From: Amoebophrya sp. A120 | Taxonomy: Eukaryota > Sar > Dinophyceae > Syndiniales > Amoebophryaceae | Length of the DNA: 64,000 nucleotides | Assembly: GCA_905178155.1 (NCBI GenBank) | Contig: CAJINV010000002.1 | Coordinates: 558,376-622,375 of the forward strand | Reading direction: 5' to 3' | Part shown: positions 48,701 to 60,700 of the stretch, piece after piece | Layout: each line of letters begins with the position of its first letter | How positions within the stretch are numbered: the stretch's first letter is position 1 | Position numbers and translations under genes: made by a program | Notes under the pieces: model-generated | Seen by the model: the letters and a program-made list of their open reading frames with translations, nothing else | Told to the model about the DNA's origin: nothing | Databases searched by the model: none

Positions 48701-51700
48701 GTATATGCATTTATACGAGTAGGAGTACGATACTTTTGCAGTGCATAATAAGTTCTCCCCCGTCGTCATCCCCGCAATTTCGCTTGTGTCAAACAGGTGT
48801 GAGTATTGATCACCGCACGCTATCGCAAGAAAAAACTGTGTCAGGGGTCTCAACTTGTAATGCGCAACTTCCTTGAGTAGACTGTTTTTTGTCATGCTCG
48901 ATAATATGCAAGAAAGTCGTTTTCTCTACGTGTTTTCCCTTCTTGTGTCGGACGCATCACAAGTTTTGCGTGACATGCTGTGCAAATTTGTATTGCTAAG
49001 TCTGCAAAGGTTTGCGACTGAGACAGTTTTTTCTCACGATATTTGCGAGGGTTTCTCCTTTAATCCTCGGCAGCATATGCTGTGCAAAAGTATCCTATTC
49101 GTACTAACTGCAATCGAATCGTGCATTACAAATCTGATTCCCAAGTAGGTCAATCAGCATGACAAAAAACTTCATTTTTCATGTTGAAGAAATTTGTCAT
49201 GCGGTTTCTACTAGTACGATACTTTTGCAAAAATGCATACAGCATCGACGTCAGTTCGGCCCTCTGCGAGCTCGATAGCCCCTTCACGTAAGTCAGCCAA
49301 TCCTCGCGCGTGAGTTGTTGCTGCTGGTTCAAACCCAGGGCCGGTAACTTGCCCGCTGTGTCGTGGATGGCGGCTTTCAACCCCTGCCCTTCGACTTCGT
49401 TCAGCGGAAAGGGGTATCAAATGCAAATGTGTCAGGGTCTGGAAGGATGCAACTTGTGATGCTACCTTTGGACTCTACATAAAATCTGTAATTGCATGAA
49501 CAGCAAAAGAGCCAACAGGTGTAATTTGTGCTACGCGGAGAGGGCATTTCTCATGCTGTATGAGCATCAGAAAGCCCTCGCAAAATCTCTGATGCTAGGG
49601 CATGCGTCGCAGACCTCATGGGTTATGCAAAATCTGCATGACAAACTTCTGCATTCTTCCAGACCCAGACACTTTTGCAATCCATAAGGGGTCTGTGCCG
49701 TCGTGGCCCCGCAGATCTCCGGGAATAGCGTTTTATGAAATGCAAAAGCATCGTACTAGTATAAATCGCATGACAAATTTCCTCAGCATGAGAAATAAAA
49801 TTTGTAATGCACCTTTGCCTTAGAGAAGAGATTTGCAATGCATGACTGCAATTACTACGAGTACGATACTTTTGCAGTTCATACGTTTTCGAAGTACTGC
49901 GTGTTCTGGCCCAGGTGTTCCTCGGTGATCCGTATCGTAAGGAAAAATTCTATTCCCCCTCCCGCCCATATCGAAAAGCAAATTTGTGATGCTGGTTTGT
50001 GATCACAAGTCGACTTGTATTGCTAGAAGGCCAAAAGACGCACCTGCCCCCCTCGTTATTTGCAGCCAATTTGTCATGCTGTTTCGCGTTTCCAGTTGCT
50101 TCCTGTCATGCTGAAGACGCAAGGCTTTCCGCCCAGGCCAGCCAGCACTGCAATCCGCATCTCTACTTCCCTTCTAACATGACAACGCGATTTTTTGTGA
50201 TCACAAATCATGCTACACAAATCTGCCTTGGAGTATGGGGATCATGGGGCATTTTATTTCCTTTTGATAATCCGCACAAAGTCTTCTTTCTCTTCGGCCG
50301 ATATCGGCGTCGAGGGGAAGTTTTCCAAAAAAAAGTCATGCAGGTCCGCGCTGTTGTCAAGCTTTCCCAGTTTGTTTTTCCACGCGTTTTCTTCCAGTTT
50401 CAAATCCGGAATGGCCTTCGCAAGCTTTTCATAATAAGCGGTTTTTTCCGTGTCGCTCAAATTTTCCAGGTATCAAATGTAAAAATGTCTGGGTCTGGAA
50501 GAATGCGCGACTTGTCATGCAGCTTTTCCATGACCCATGAAGCCTGGAATGCAGGACCTAGCATGACAGATTCTGCGCGATCTCTCTCATGCCTATCCTG
50601 CATGAGAAACTCCCTCCCGACTTGGTCAAAACAGGACGACTTTTGGCAATCATGCAACACAGATTTTTGCATGCTTCAGATTTAGCATGACAAGTTGCGT
50701 TCTTCCAGACCCAGACATTTTTACGTTTGATACCAGGGGAAACACGTCGATGCGTTCCGGTAACTATGAACTGCAAAAGTATCCGATACTTGTATAAATG
50801 CATTGCAAACTTCCCCAACATGATGAGAAAGAAAATTTGTGATGCGGATTTACCTTTAAAAAAAGGTTTGTAAATGCATGATTGCAATACGAGTATCAGA
50901 TACTTTTGCACAGGATAGTAACTTGGTATCCAGCTCGTGATCCGTCCACGACGTGTGATCGTCGCGCAAATCGTATTACAGTGAAAAGTGCCCCCCACCT
51001 CCCCTGAAATTGCAAATATTTGTGATGCGCAGTTTCCAAATGAAAACTTTTTGTCGTGCATGAAAGGAGTATGAATCTTTCTGATGGATGCAGTAGAGTC
51101 TAGGCGTGTATCGCACCGCTTGCATGACAAGCGCCGCTCTTGCTGGGGTCTTTTGCAATGCAAATTTTTGCTATTCACGATCGCAAACCTGTGATGCTGA
51201 TAGATGCAAGAGGGCGAATGTTTCATTTGAAACGGTTTGCAATACAAATGCTCCCAAGTAGTTCGGGGGTGGGGGCATTTTTCATTGTAATAAATGGGCC
51301 TTCACCACTTCGTGCAGGTCACCCGCTTGCTCCGTGTATGAATTGCATCAAAAGTATCGCACTCGTTGTACTCGTCGCAGTCGTGCATTAGAAATCTCGA
51401 TCTTAAGGCAAATCCGCATTACAAATTCAATTTGTAATGCTGATCCAATTTGTATTGCAATTTATAGATACAACTATAACCATACTTCTTTTGCAATGCA
51501 TACCGTGGTCAAGTCGCTCATTTTGTTTGACACGTAATCTTGCCACTCCTCCTCTGTGAGGAATAGACCGAAGTCCGGTTTCGGCAGTGCACTTCCGGCG
51601 GCGCGGGCCTTGTTGATTTCGTCCACCAGCGCCGCCGTTTCGGCCGGGTTCGCGGCGATGCCGGGCATGTGCTGGGACTGGAAGTTGTTCTGGGACTGGA

Positions 51701-54700
51701 AGTTTGCGTTCAGCGTTTCCTCAAAATCGTCGGCAATGTCAGGCTGCCCGGTCATTGTCTTCGAGTAAATGAGCGAATTCCAGGATTCTCCCGTCGGCAT
51801 GTCCGGTAACGCAGAAGGCGGAGCAGGAACTGCTGGTGGTGCAGCAGTAGTTGTAACCTCGTCCAAGAACGGGTCCACAAACGTGAGCAACTTCAATTTT
51901 TCCTTGTCCGTCAGGTGGTCGTAGTAGCTTTCCGCCTCTGTCTGCGAGTTGATGATGTCGTCGTGGCCTTCAATGAAACCTGAAGCCGCAGGATGCTGCT
52001 CGCCAGCCGTGTGGTCCGGAGCGGGCAGGCCCAAATCCTCCAGAACTTCCTTGGAAAGCAGCTCGATCGGGGGTAGATTCCCGTATCATATGTAAAAGCG
52101 TGGTCCCCACGGCCCCATAGTCGTAGTCAAGTTGGGAAATAATCTGCAAGACAAATCAGAAGGCTTCGGTAGGTTGTTGCGCATGACAAGTTTAATATTG
52201 GGCTCGCAATGTAATCAGGATTAGCTAGTGGAGTAGCATCACAAATCTTGCATCTCATGCTGATTGTAGCATCACAAATTTCAAACAGCACTAGAAATAA
52301 TTGCGTCTCATTGGGCTCCGCATGATAGACATTCTCACCATGCAGATTTGCATGACTTGTACTATGGGGGGTGCGGGCTGGACGTTTTTCCACAGGATAT
52401 CTCGTCCGTGTCCTTCTTTGCCAAATAACCCGGACTGGCCTTTCCCGTCGCCGTCGTCAAGTCAGCAAGCTTGTCTCTGTGGGGCCCCGATTCATCGTCA
52501 TCGGTGTCCAGCCACTGCGTGTACTTCTTGGTCCAGAAGTCCTCCGCGTTTTCCGGCTGGTCCTCGCCCCCCAAACCAACGACCTTGTCGTCGTCTATGG
52601 CGTTCTCAGCTGTTAGTACATTCTCAACCGTTGCATGTTGAATTTGTGATGCAAGAATGGCAATAAAATTTGGTTGGTTCTAGATCTTAGTTGCAGAGAC
52701 GGAAGAACAAGAAGTAACAACGCAACAGAGAGATGGAGGGGGGACAACACTTCTGCCTGTAACGTCCAAAGAATCCGAACCACGCTGCTTTGGGAAAAGT
52801 AGCCCTAAGTGGCAAGGAAAACTTTAGTGCTCGCTTAAAACGGTGATCCCAGTGTACATGGCGGTTACAGGCGCCGGCTCCACCATCCATGCACTCACCG
52901 CTTTAACGTGTTGGGGGAAAAGAGTCGGAAGAGGAAAGCAAAACCACAACACGCACACAAACGGGGATCAAGGAATTTGGATCGTAAGGACCGATGCATT
53001 ATGAAAGTATTAAGCGAAAACCCGATCGAGAAAAGATGATACGTTACGACCCGTACGAGCAGCGATAAATGACGAGCGGACGAATTGGACGTAGAGAAAG
53101 TAAACGAGAGCGATTCGAAAGACGATCGAGGTATAGATGCGACAGAGCGTATATAGAGGTATAAATGCACGAGCAAGTCGAAATCAAGTACGGAAGAGGC
53201 GTTTGTAAAGTGCAATAGGGATATATCGAAAACAGCCAACGGCAATAAACCGAATGATCTCATAAATGATCTTCACGCACACTCAATAAATGTGAAAGGG
53301 GGGACCACCTTGCGCGTCTTGCGTAACAGATATTAAACTTGGTGCAGATCTACAGCCTGTTTTGCCAACCTTCGAGAATTTGCCATGTGTAGCAGCTTGA
53401 TCGCGCCGATCATTCTGATGGTGGTAATTTTGCCTGACCAAAAATCATCATGTACTAACGGTTGAGAAGGTGACCGATTTGAGAATCCCTTATCTTCTCC
53501 GATGGTGCTCACGTCCACATCCACGTCGTCCGGACTGGCCGCGTAAGTGTCTGGATCCGCCTGGTCCAGAAAATTGTTCACGTAGCTTTGGAATGTGTCT
53601 GCATGGTGAGTGGCGGGGGAGCCAGATGTGTCGTCCTTGCCTCGCAAGAATTCCCAGTAGGCCTGAATCTCGTCGTTGGTATCAATCGGCAGAGTGATGT
53701 CTTTCTTTAACAGAGAGTATCCCAGAGAAAAGGCCTAGTTAGCTGAACATATGTGAATGCAGAAATGAAAAAGATCCCATCTGCTTATCCTCCGCAGCCC
53801 GCTGTGGATTCGGATTGCGAATTCATTTTTGCGGCATCACTGTAAAAATGCATTACAATTAGGTATTTTGAAAAACAGATGTCTATACACAAATCTGGTG
53901 GCACCATGGTAACTTTTTGCTCCGGGATAGCTCGTCATCGGTTGGCCATGGCAAGTTCATCGCACCGGGGTCAGAAAGAACTTCCTTCGAAAACACTGGC
54001 GGAGGGCCGAGGTTTGGATGCGACGTCTCGGCCTTGAAAGCGTCGTTCCCCGCGGACAGGTATCAAATGCAAAAGTGTTTGGGTCTGGAAACTTGTAATG
54101 CTGAGTGGCGTAGCATGAGGAGGCCACACGTGTTGGCTCAGCATGACAAACCTCTGAGCTTGTAGGTGTTGCTTATTCTGCATGACAAATTGCGTCTCCG
54201 CATGACAGAAAAATGCGGCTCTTGGGCAACGTGCATGACAGATTTAAGAGTTTGTTATGCTAGACAAGCATGACAAACATGCTTTCTTCCAGACCCAGAC
54301 ATTTTTACAGTTGATAACAGGTGTACAGCTTTCCAGTCGTTGAAGTCGTGCTTCCAATTGATGGGCCTCGCAATGCTGCTGTCTTCCGGGTGGCCCTTCA
54401 ACAGCTTATCCGGGTACGCGTCGTCTTCGAATAGGGCCAAAGAGACGTCGACGTCCTTCTTTTCCGCTTTGCCGAACACCTCCGGTTATGCATTGCAAAA
54501 GTATCTCACGAGTATAAATCGCAATACAAATTTGCTCAGCATTTGAAATGGAATTTGTAATGCTGTTTTACCTTAGGAAGAAGATTTGTCATGCATATTT
54601 GCAATTACTACGAGTGCGATACTTTTGCACTGGATACCGGTTCCGTCTTGTCTAGGAAGTTGTTCACGTACGTTTCGAACTTTATCTTATCATCGGCGTT

Positions 54701-57700
54701 ATGAGAGTGCACAACTTCAACTCCCCCTCCCCCTCATTTGTATGGCATGAACAGCAACACAGGCAACAGCAGAAAAGGGACTTTCGCATGACGAATCTGC
54801 ATGCGGATTGTAGTTGTATTATTTGAGGTTCCAATTCCAAAATTTGTCATGCTAACAGTGCTTACGAGCAAGTGCAAGGTGTGACATTGGTATTTTGCAT
54901 TACAAATGAGGGGGAGGGGGAGTTCTTGTGCAGTCTCATATGCGTCCAACGAGTTGTAGTATGTCTTGATTTCGTCGTATGAAATGTAAAAATGTCTGGG
55001 TCTGGAAGGATCCAAGGTTTGTCATGCACATTTTGCATGACTCCTGATGTCTGTGATGCATGCCCTAGCATCACAGATTTTGTGAGGGCTTCCTGCTGCC
55101 TATACCGCATGACAAATGCTCTTTCCGTGTAGCAAAATTTGGACTCTCTTTGCTGCTCATGCAATACAGATTTTTTTAGAATCCAAATGCAGCATCACAA
55201 GTTCCAACTTTCCAGACCCAGACATTTTTGCAATCCATACGTCGTTGGTGTCGATTGCGCCATGGATTCCAGTTTCCGGGACTTTCCCCAAGTGCAAGTC
55301 GTCCGTCAAATGGTCCTTGCCAAACACATATCCTGTGCAAAAGTATCGTACTCGTATTGCAGTCGTGCATTACAAATCATCTTGCCAAGGCAGATTCGAA
55401 TTACAAATTTTATTTCTCACACTGAGGAAATAATTTGTAATGCATTTATACGAGTACGATACTTTTGCAATGCATAACACACGCAGCGTTGCCTCCTGAG
55501 AAAAAACGTACCCGCGGCGTCAAAACCTCAAGACTGATGAAACTCGGCAAACTAAACGAGTCAAGGAGCAGCCAAAGTTGCACCTTCCACTGACTTCGCG
55601 GGCCATGTTGCATGACAAAGTTTGGCTTGCGCCAGAATTTTCCCTCGTATTCATCTCGACGCGGATGGCAGCTTCACATCATAAAAAATCTACCTGTTCC
55701 TCTATGCGGATGAGTTCAACATGACAACTTCCAAAACGCCATGACAAAGTGCCTCTCCGACAGAGCCAATGCCAAAAGAAATATTTATATACTTTACTTC
55801 CCCTGCTCTTCGGGGCAATCATTATCCCAGATTTGCATCACAAGTACGGCCGCGCGGGTACGTTTTAACACAGGATATGGGGGGCCCAGCAGGTTGGCGA
55901 CAGGAGCAGGCGTAGCTGCGTCGACTACAGGATCCAACCCATCGCTATCTTTAGTTGCGCGCACGAAATAGTGGTCTTCCAGTACCTTATTCAGGTCGAC
56001 GTGACCTTTGCCGGTGGCCTCGTGTTCTATCAACTGCAAAAATGTCTGAGACTGGAAGATTGCCAGGTTTGTCATGTATATTTTGAATGATCCATGATGT
56101 CTGTGATGCATGCCCTAGCATCACAGATTTCTAGAGGACTTTGTGATGCCTCTACCGCATGAGAAATGCCCTTTCCGCGTAGCACAAACTGGAGTCCTCT
56201 TGCTGATCATGTTGCAATACAAACTTTTTTAGAAAAATCCAGAGACAGCATTACAAGTTTAGAATCTTCCAGACCCAGACACTTTTGCATTTGATATGTT
56301 CCGACCCTTGGTGATTCCAGCGCTCCCCGATGCTGCCCAAGTCGAATTTTTTGCCCTCAACTATGGCATTCTCAAAAGTTACATTCAGAGCTGTTACATG
56401 GATTTGTAATGCAAGAACAGCAACAGCGAAAGTGGCAATATTGCAGCTTTCGCATCACAGACTTTCCACAGATCATCATGCTGCTTAGCCCTTCGAAAAT
56501 TTGTCATACTAAGCACCTTGATCAAGTGGAGGCTGATGGCAATTTTGCATGACAAATCCGCGTAACAGTTGAAAATGTAACAGTTGAGAACGCCATATCG
56601 ACGTCAGAGTTCTCCGCGTCTTCCAGATATTTGTTGACGAAGGCCTCCAGAATGTCCTGCTTGTCCGCCCCGGTGTGCTTACCACTCGGGTCCGGATTAT
56701 GCATTGCAAATATTTCATTTTCATCCGGGTCTGGAAGGATGCGAACTTGTCATGCTACGTCTGAACCGTGCAAAATAAAATCTGTGTTGCATGATCAACA
56801 GCAAACATTGTCCACTTTTGACCAAGTTCAGACTGAGTTTCTCATGGACAGGGGGCACGATACGGATCTCACAGAATTTTTCATGCTAGGTCCACCTGCA
56901 TAATTCGTTCCAGACCTCATGCGTGGTCATCATGGAATAAAACCTGCATGACAACTGTCATCTGCATTCTTCCACACCCAGACATATTTGCAGTGGATAC
57001 GGGTGCTGTCCCAGCCACTCGTAGTGCTCTATCCTCTTCAAACACGCTAGCGCGTCAGAGTTATTTTTGTCTCTATATAAACTATGAGGTGATCGCTTTT
57101 TTGTGATACGGCTTTGTCGCCAAGCACGAAGATGACCACAGTTCACCTAAGAACTGTAGTCCAAGCTTGATGTCATGCGGATTTCGCACAGCTTCTTGAT
57201 TTGTGAAGCACGACATGCACAAGCACAACTACAACCCCCATCTTCACATTGACTCTGGAGTGGAGACGTCTTTGAACAGGATACACTTCTGGATGTCGTC
57301 ATATGGGATTCTCAAATGTTGCATTCTCAACTGCTACATGATTTGTCATGCAAAATGAGCGTCAACATTTTGTTCCACACAGTCAAGCTGCTTCGCATGA
57401 CAGATATAGAGAAAGGCTAAACAGCGACTACTTCTGTGCGGTATTCGTCATGCTACAGGTGCATCAGCCTCCCCTCTTTGACTTTTGCCATTCTTGCATT
57501 ACAAATTCATGTAAAAGTTGAGAATGTAACAGTTGAGAACTCCAGCATACGTCATTGCTGTCGATGATCTTGTTGTTTTTCGGGCTCGATTCGTGCGTCC
57601 AGAAGTCGTCGTATTTTCCTGGCAGTTCCAAACCGAGTTCCTTCAGCACACTGTGGTCGTCGTCGGATTCGAAAATCGAATGGTGCAGGTTCTTGCTAGT

Positions 57701-60700
57701 ATCCAGATCCTTCAACACGGTGTCGTACTTGGTTCTGCTTGGGAGAGAATCGTCCCAGGTAAAGTGATCCAGTTGGTCAAAAAAGTCACCCGGCAAGTGG
57801 GCCGGATCGACGTCCACATCGACTCCCTCCTTGTAACGCGCCTCGTCGGTTGCGTCCAGATAGTTGTTTAAGAGGGTTTCGAATTTCGCTTTGCCGTCTA
57901 TAGTCTCCAGGTGATTGTAGTACTCCTTCAGGTCGTCATTACTGTTGATCATTTTTCCGTCATGATCTAAAACGCCGTCGGGATCCGGTAGACCAGATTC
58001 CAGGATCATATTGTTGAACACGTGACGAAAGCCGGCGTTCCACGCAGTGTCGACTTTGCCGTTATCGACCGTGCCGTCATGGACATGCGCCACGGCATGC
58101 GCGAAGGCCTGTTCTTGCTTCCCCTCGTGCCCATGCAAGGACTCGTCGAAGTGGGTTTTCCATGCGGTCCAGTCTTTTGCGAGGATGTGGCTTGGATCGA
58201 CGTGTTATCCCGGGAAAAGATCATGTCAGGAAGGGACGATCTTGTTCTATCCGGCTAAAATGAACCACACGACAACTGATCAAATAGATCTGTACTATTT
58301 TGGTTTCAGCATCTGTCGTATCCATACAGGCATGAAACTACTAGAGCAGCCACAACGAACCTGCTGCTACTCTATCGGATGCTTACGACGCGTCCTCAGT
58401 CGCTTTCTGTCCCACCTGTAGTTCTTTCATCTTGCATGCACAGACCGTTCTATGCACTTGCACAACAAGCCTATATCTTTTTCAACTTCACTACCTCAAG
58501 AATCTGCAAAATCTTCGTTGTGCATGTAGTGCATGTCCCTGCTGATCCAAAACCGCCAGAACAGCAAAGTAGATAAAGACTTGTGTCAGATGTCTAGGCT
58601 CAATTGTCGTTCTTGTCCGGCCCGTCTGACAGATCTTTTGCACCGGATACATCAATATCCGGATCGCCCTCGTATTTGTCAGAATCTGCCTGATCCAGGT
58701 AGTCGTTCAACAGCGTCGCGAACGCGTTGTACTTTGCTTCCGGTGTAACAGCGTCGTCCAGTAGCTTATTGCCGTAGGCTCGCACGCTGGCAGCCGAGTT
58801 CAGGTGCTGGGGACTCGGGTCTGGCAGCCCCGCTCCGTGTACCATCCGTTCGAGGGCCTCGCCGAAATTTGTCGGGTTTTCGTACAGATTACGATTTTGA
58901 TCGTCGGTTACTTCACCGCCTTTCACGTGCGCCACGGCAGCGTCGTACATGGTTTTCCGATTGTCAGTGCCGCTGGGCCAAGCGTCTTTCCACTGGTCCC
59001 ACTGCTCCGTGCCGTCGTCAGTGAGGTGGCCCGGGTCGACGTCGAGGTCGGGAGACCCGTTGTATTTCTCGGAATCCACGTTGTCCAAGTAGTCGCTCAG
59101 CAGGGTCTCGAATGCGTCTTTTTGTGTTCCACTCAGGTGTTTGTAGTAGTTCTCCACGTCGTCATCACTGGAAATCTATCCTTTGCAAAAGTATCGCGCT
59201 CGTAGTAATTGCATTTATGCATGACGTGGCCTAGGTACGCACATACGACTCGGCACGGCAAATCGTATGTGGGGCGTTACAATTTTCGCGCCTTTTTCAT
59301 TGAGAAAACCCGCCAAAAAGCAGCACCGAGCCCGGTGCGGTTTGTAACGTATGGCAGCACCGAGCCCGCCCAAATATGTCTTTTTGCCCACCTACAAAAT
59401 TGGTATTGTAGCGGCGCGCCTTCACAATACATTTTGGCGCACCGAGGCGGCGCGCAAAAACGTCCCATCGCACGCCTTTCCCAGGTGGCGCCGGCGCCTT
59501 CGCCTCCTGCGTTTTTTACCTTGCCCTCGGACGCGCGCCAGGGTACGGGTTTTGTTTTTCTGCCCACCAAGGCCCGCGCGCGTGGCCTCGCGAATTAGCC
59601 GATGGGCCCCCGGTCCCCCCCCCCGCGTGCGTTTTTTCGCTTCGCACACGCCCGCGCCTGCGTCGCCCCCTGCCTTCCGCGGGCGCTTCTGCTCGCGGCG
59701 TCGCGCGACGAGCACTACCTCGGACGCACGGCACCAGCAGCGAATTTGTTTCACGTGTCTCACCGTCCCACCCCAAAAAAAACCAATCTTGGCACCGCCG
59801 CGCCCCGAGCGCTTTTTTCCATTTCTGTTGCTGTGTTCCGCCCGTCTGCTGCTTTATTCCCGAGTACAATTTGGCGTACCGAGGCCGTCCGCCTCGGTGC
59901 ACCGAGGCGGCCACTCCGAAAAACTGGCATTTTTGGCCTCGGTGCGCCATTTTGTATGCGCGTCCTGAAGAAACTTGTTCTAGCCTCGGTGCGCCAACTT
60001 GTAGTGGCGTACCGAGGCCACGACACTACCGAGGCGACGTCATGCATCTCTTTTCCAAGCGAAATCAGCATTACAAGTCTCAATTTGTAATGCTGGGACA
60101 ATTTGTAATGCAATTTATTATTTATACTAGTACGATGCTTTTGCATTGCATACAATCTGCATGTGTCGAGACCCGGATCCGTCTACATGCATTGTGTCGA
60201 GACCCGGATCCGGCAACCCGGCCTCGTGGATCATGTTGTCGAACGCGGTGGTGAACGGGTGCGACGACGGAACGTAGAGGTTTGAAGCGGCACCGGGCTT
60301 TACGTTACCGTCTTTCACGTGCTCCACTGCCGCATCGAAAATGGTTTTGCGAGTGTTAGTATGCATTGCAAAAGTAACGTACTAGTATAAATCGCAATAC
60401 AAATTTTGGCAAGAAGAAAAGTGGGATTTGTAAATGCTGTTTTAGTTTAGGCGGAAGATTTGTCATGCATATCTGCAATTACTACGAGTGCGATACTTTT
60501 GCACAGCATAGCTAGTGTCGCTGAGCGGCCAAGCGCCTTTCCACTGGTCCCACTGATCGGTGTCGTCGTGAGTGAGATGGCCCGGGTCGACGTCAACGTC
60601 GGGATCCACATTGTATTTCTCGGAATCCACGTTGTCCAAGTAGTCGTTCAGCAGGGTCTCGAACGCGTCTTTTTGTGTTCCACTCAGGTGGTTGTAGTAG

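Noticed and set aside
53333-53647. Apparent gene end ending AVDLHQV
   Set aside because: It lies inside the enlarged F element; joining across restores coding frame and composition.
58006-58224. Possible start MIFSRDNTSIQATSSQ
   Set aside because: It is out of frame with the module sequence, and its ATG lies in the K element's terminal repeat.
58600-59157. Apparent C-terminus ending GPDKNDN and stop (also at 61421)
   Set aside because: The last 17 or so residues lie inside the K introner; splicing out of it continues the repeat motif in frame.
59351-59968. Overlapping 205- and 144-residue frames in the A-introner cargo, repeated at 62.2-62.8 kb
   Set aside because: They are open on both strands because of GC-rich sequence; conservation between copies is explained by recent duplication.
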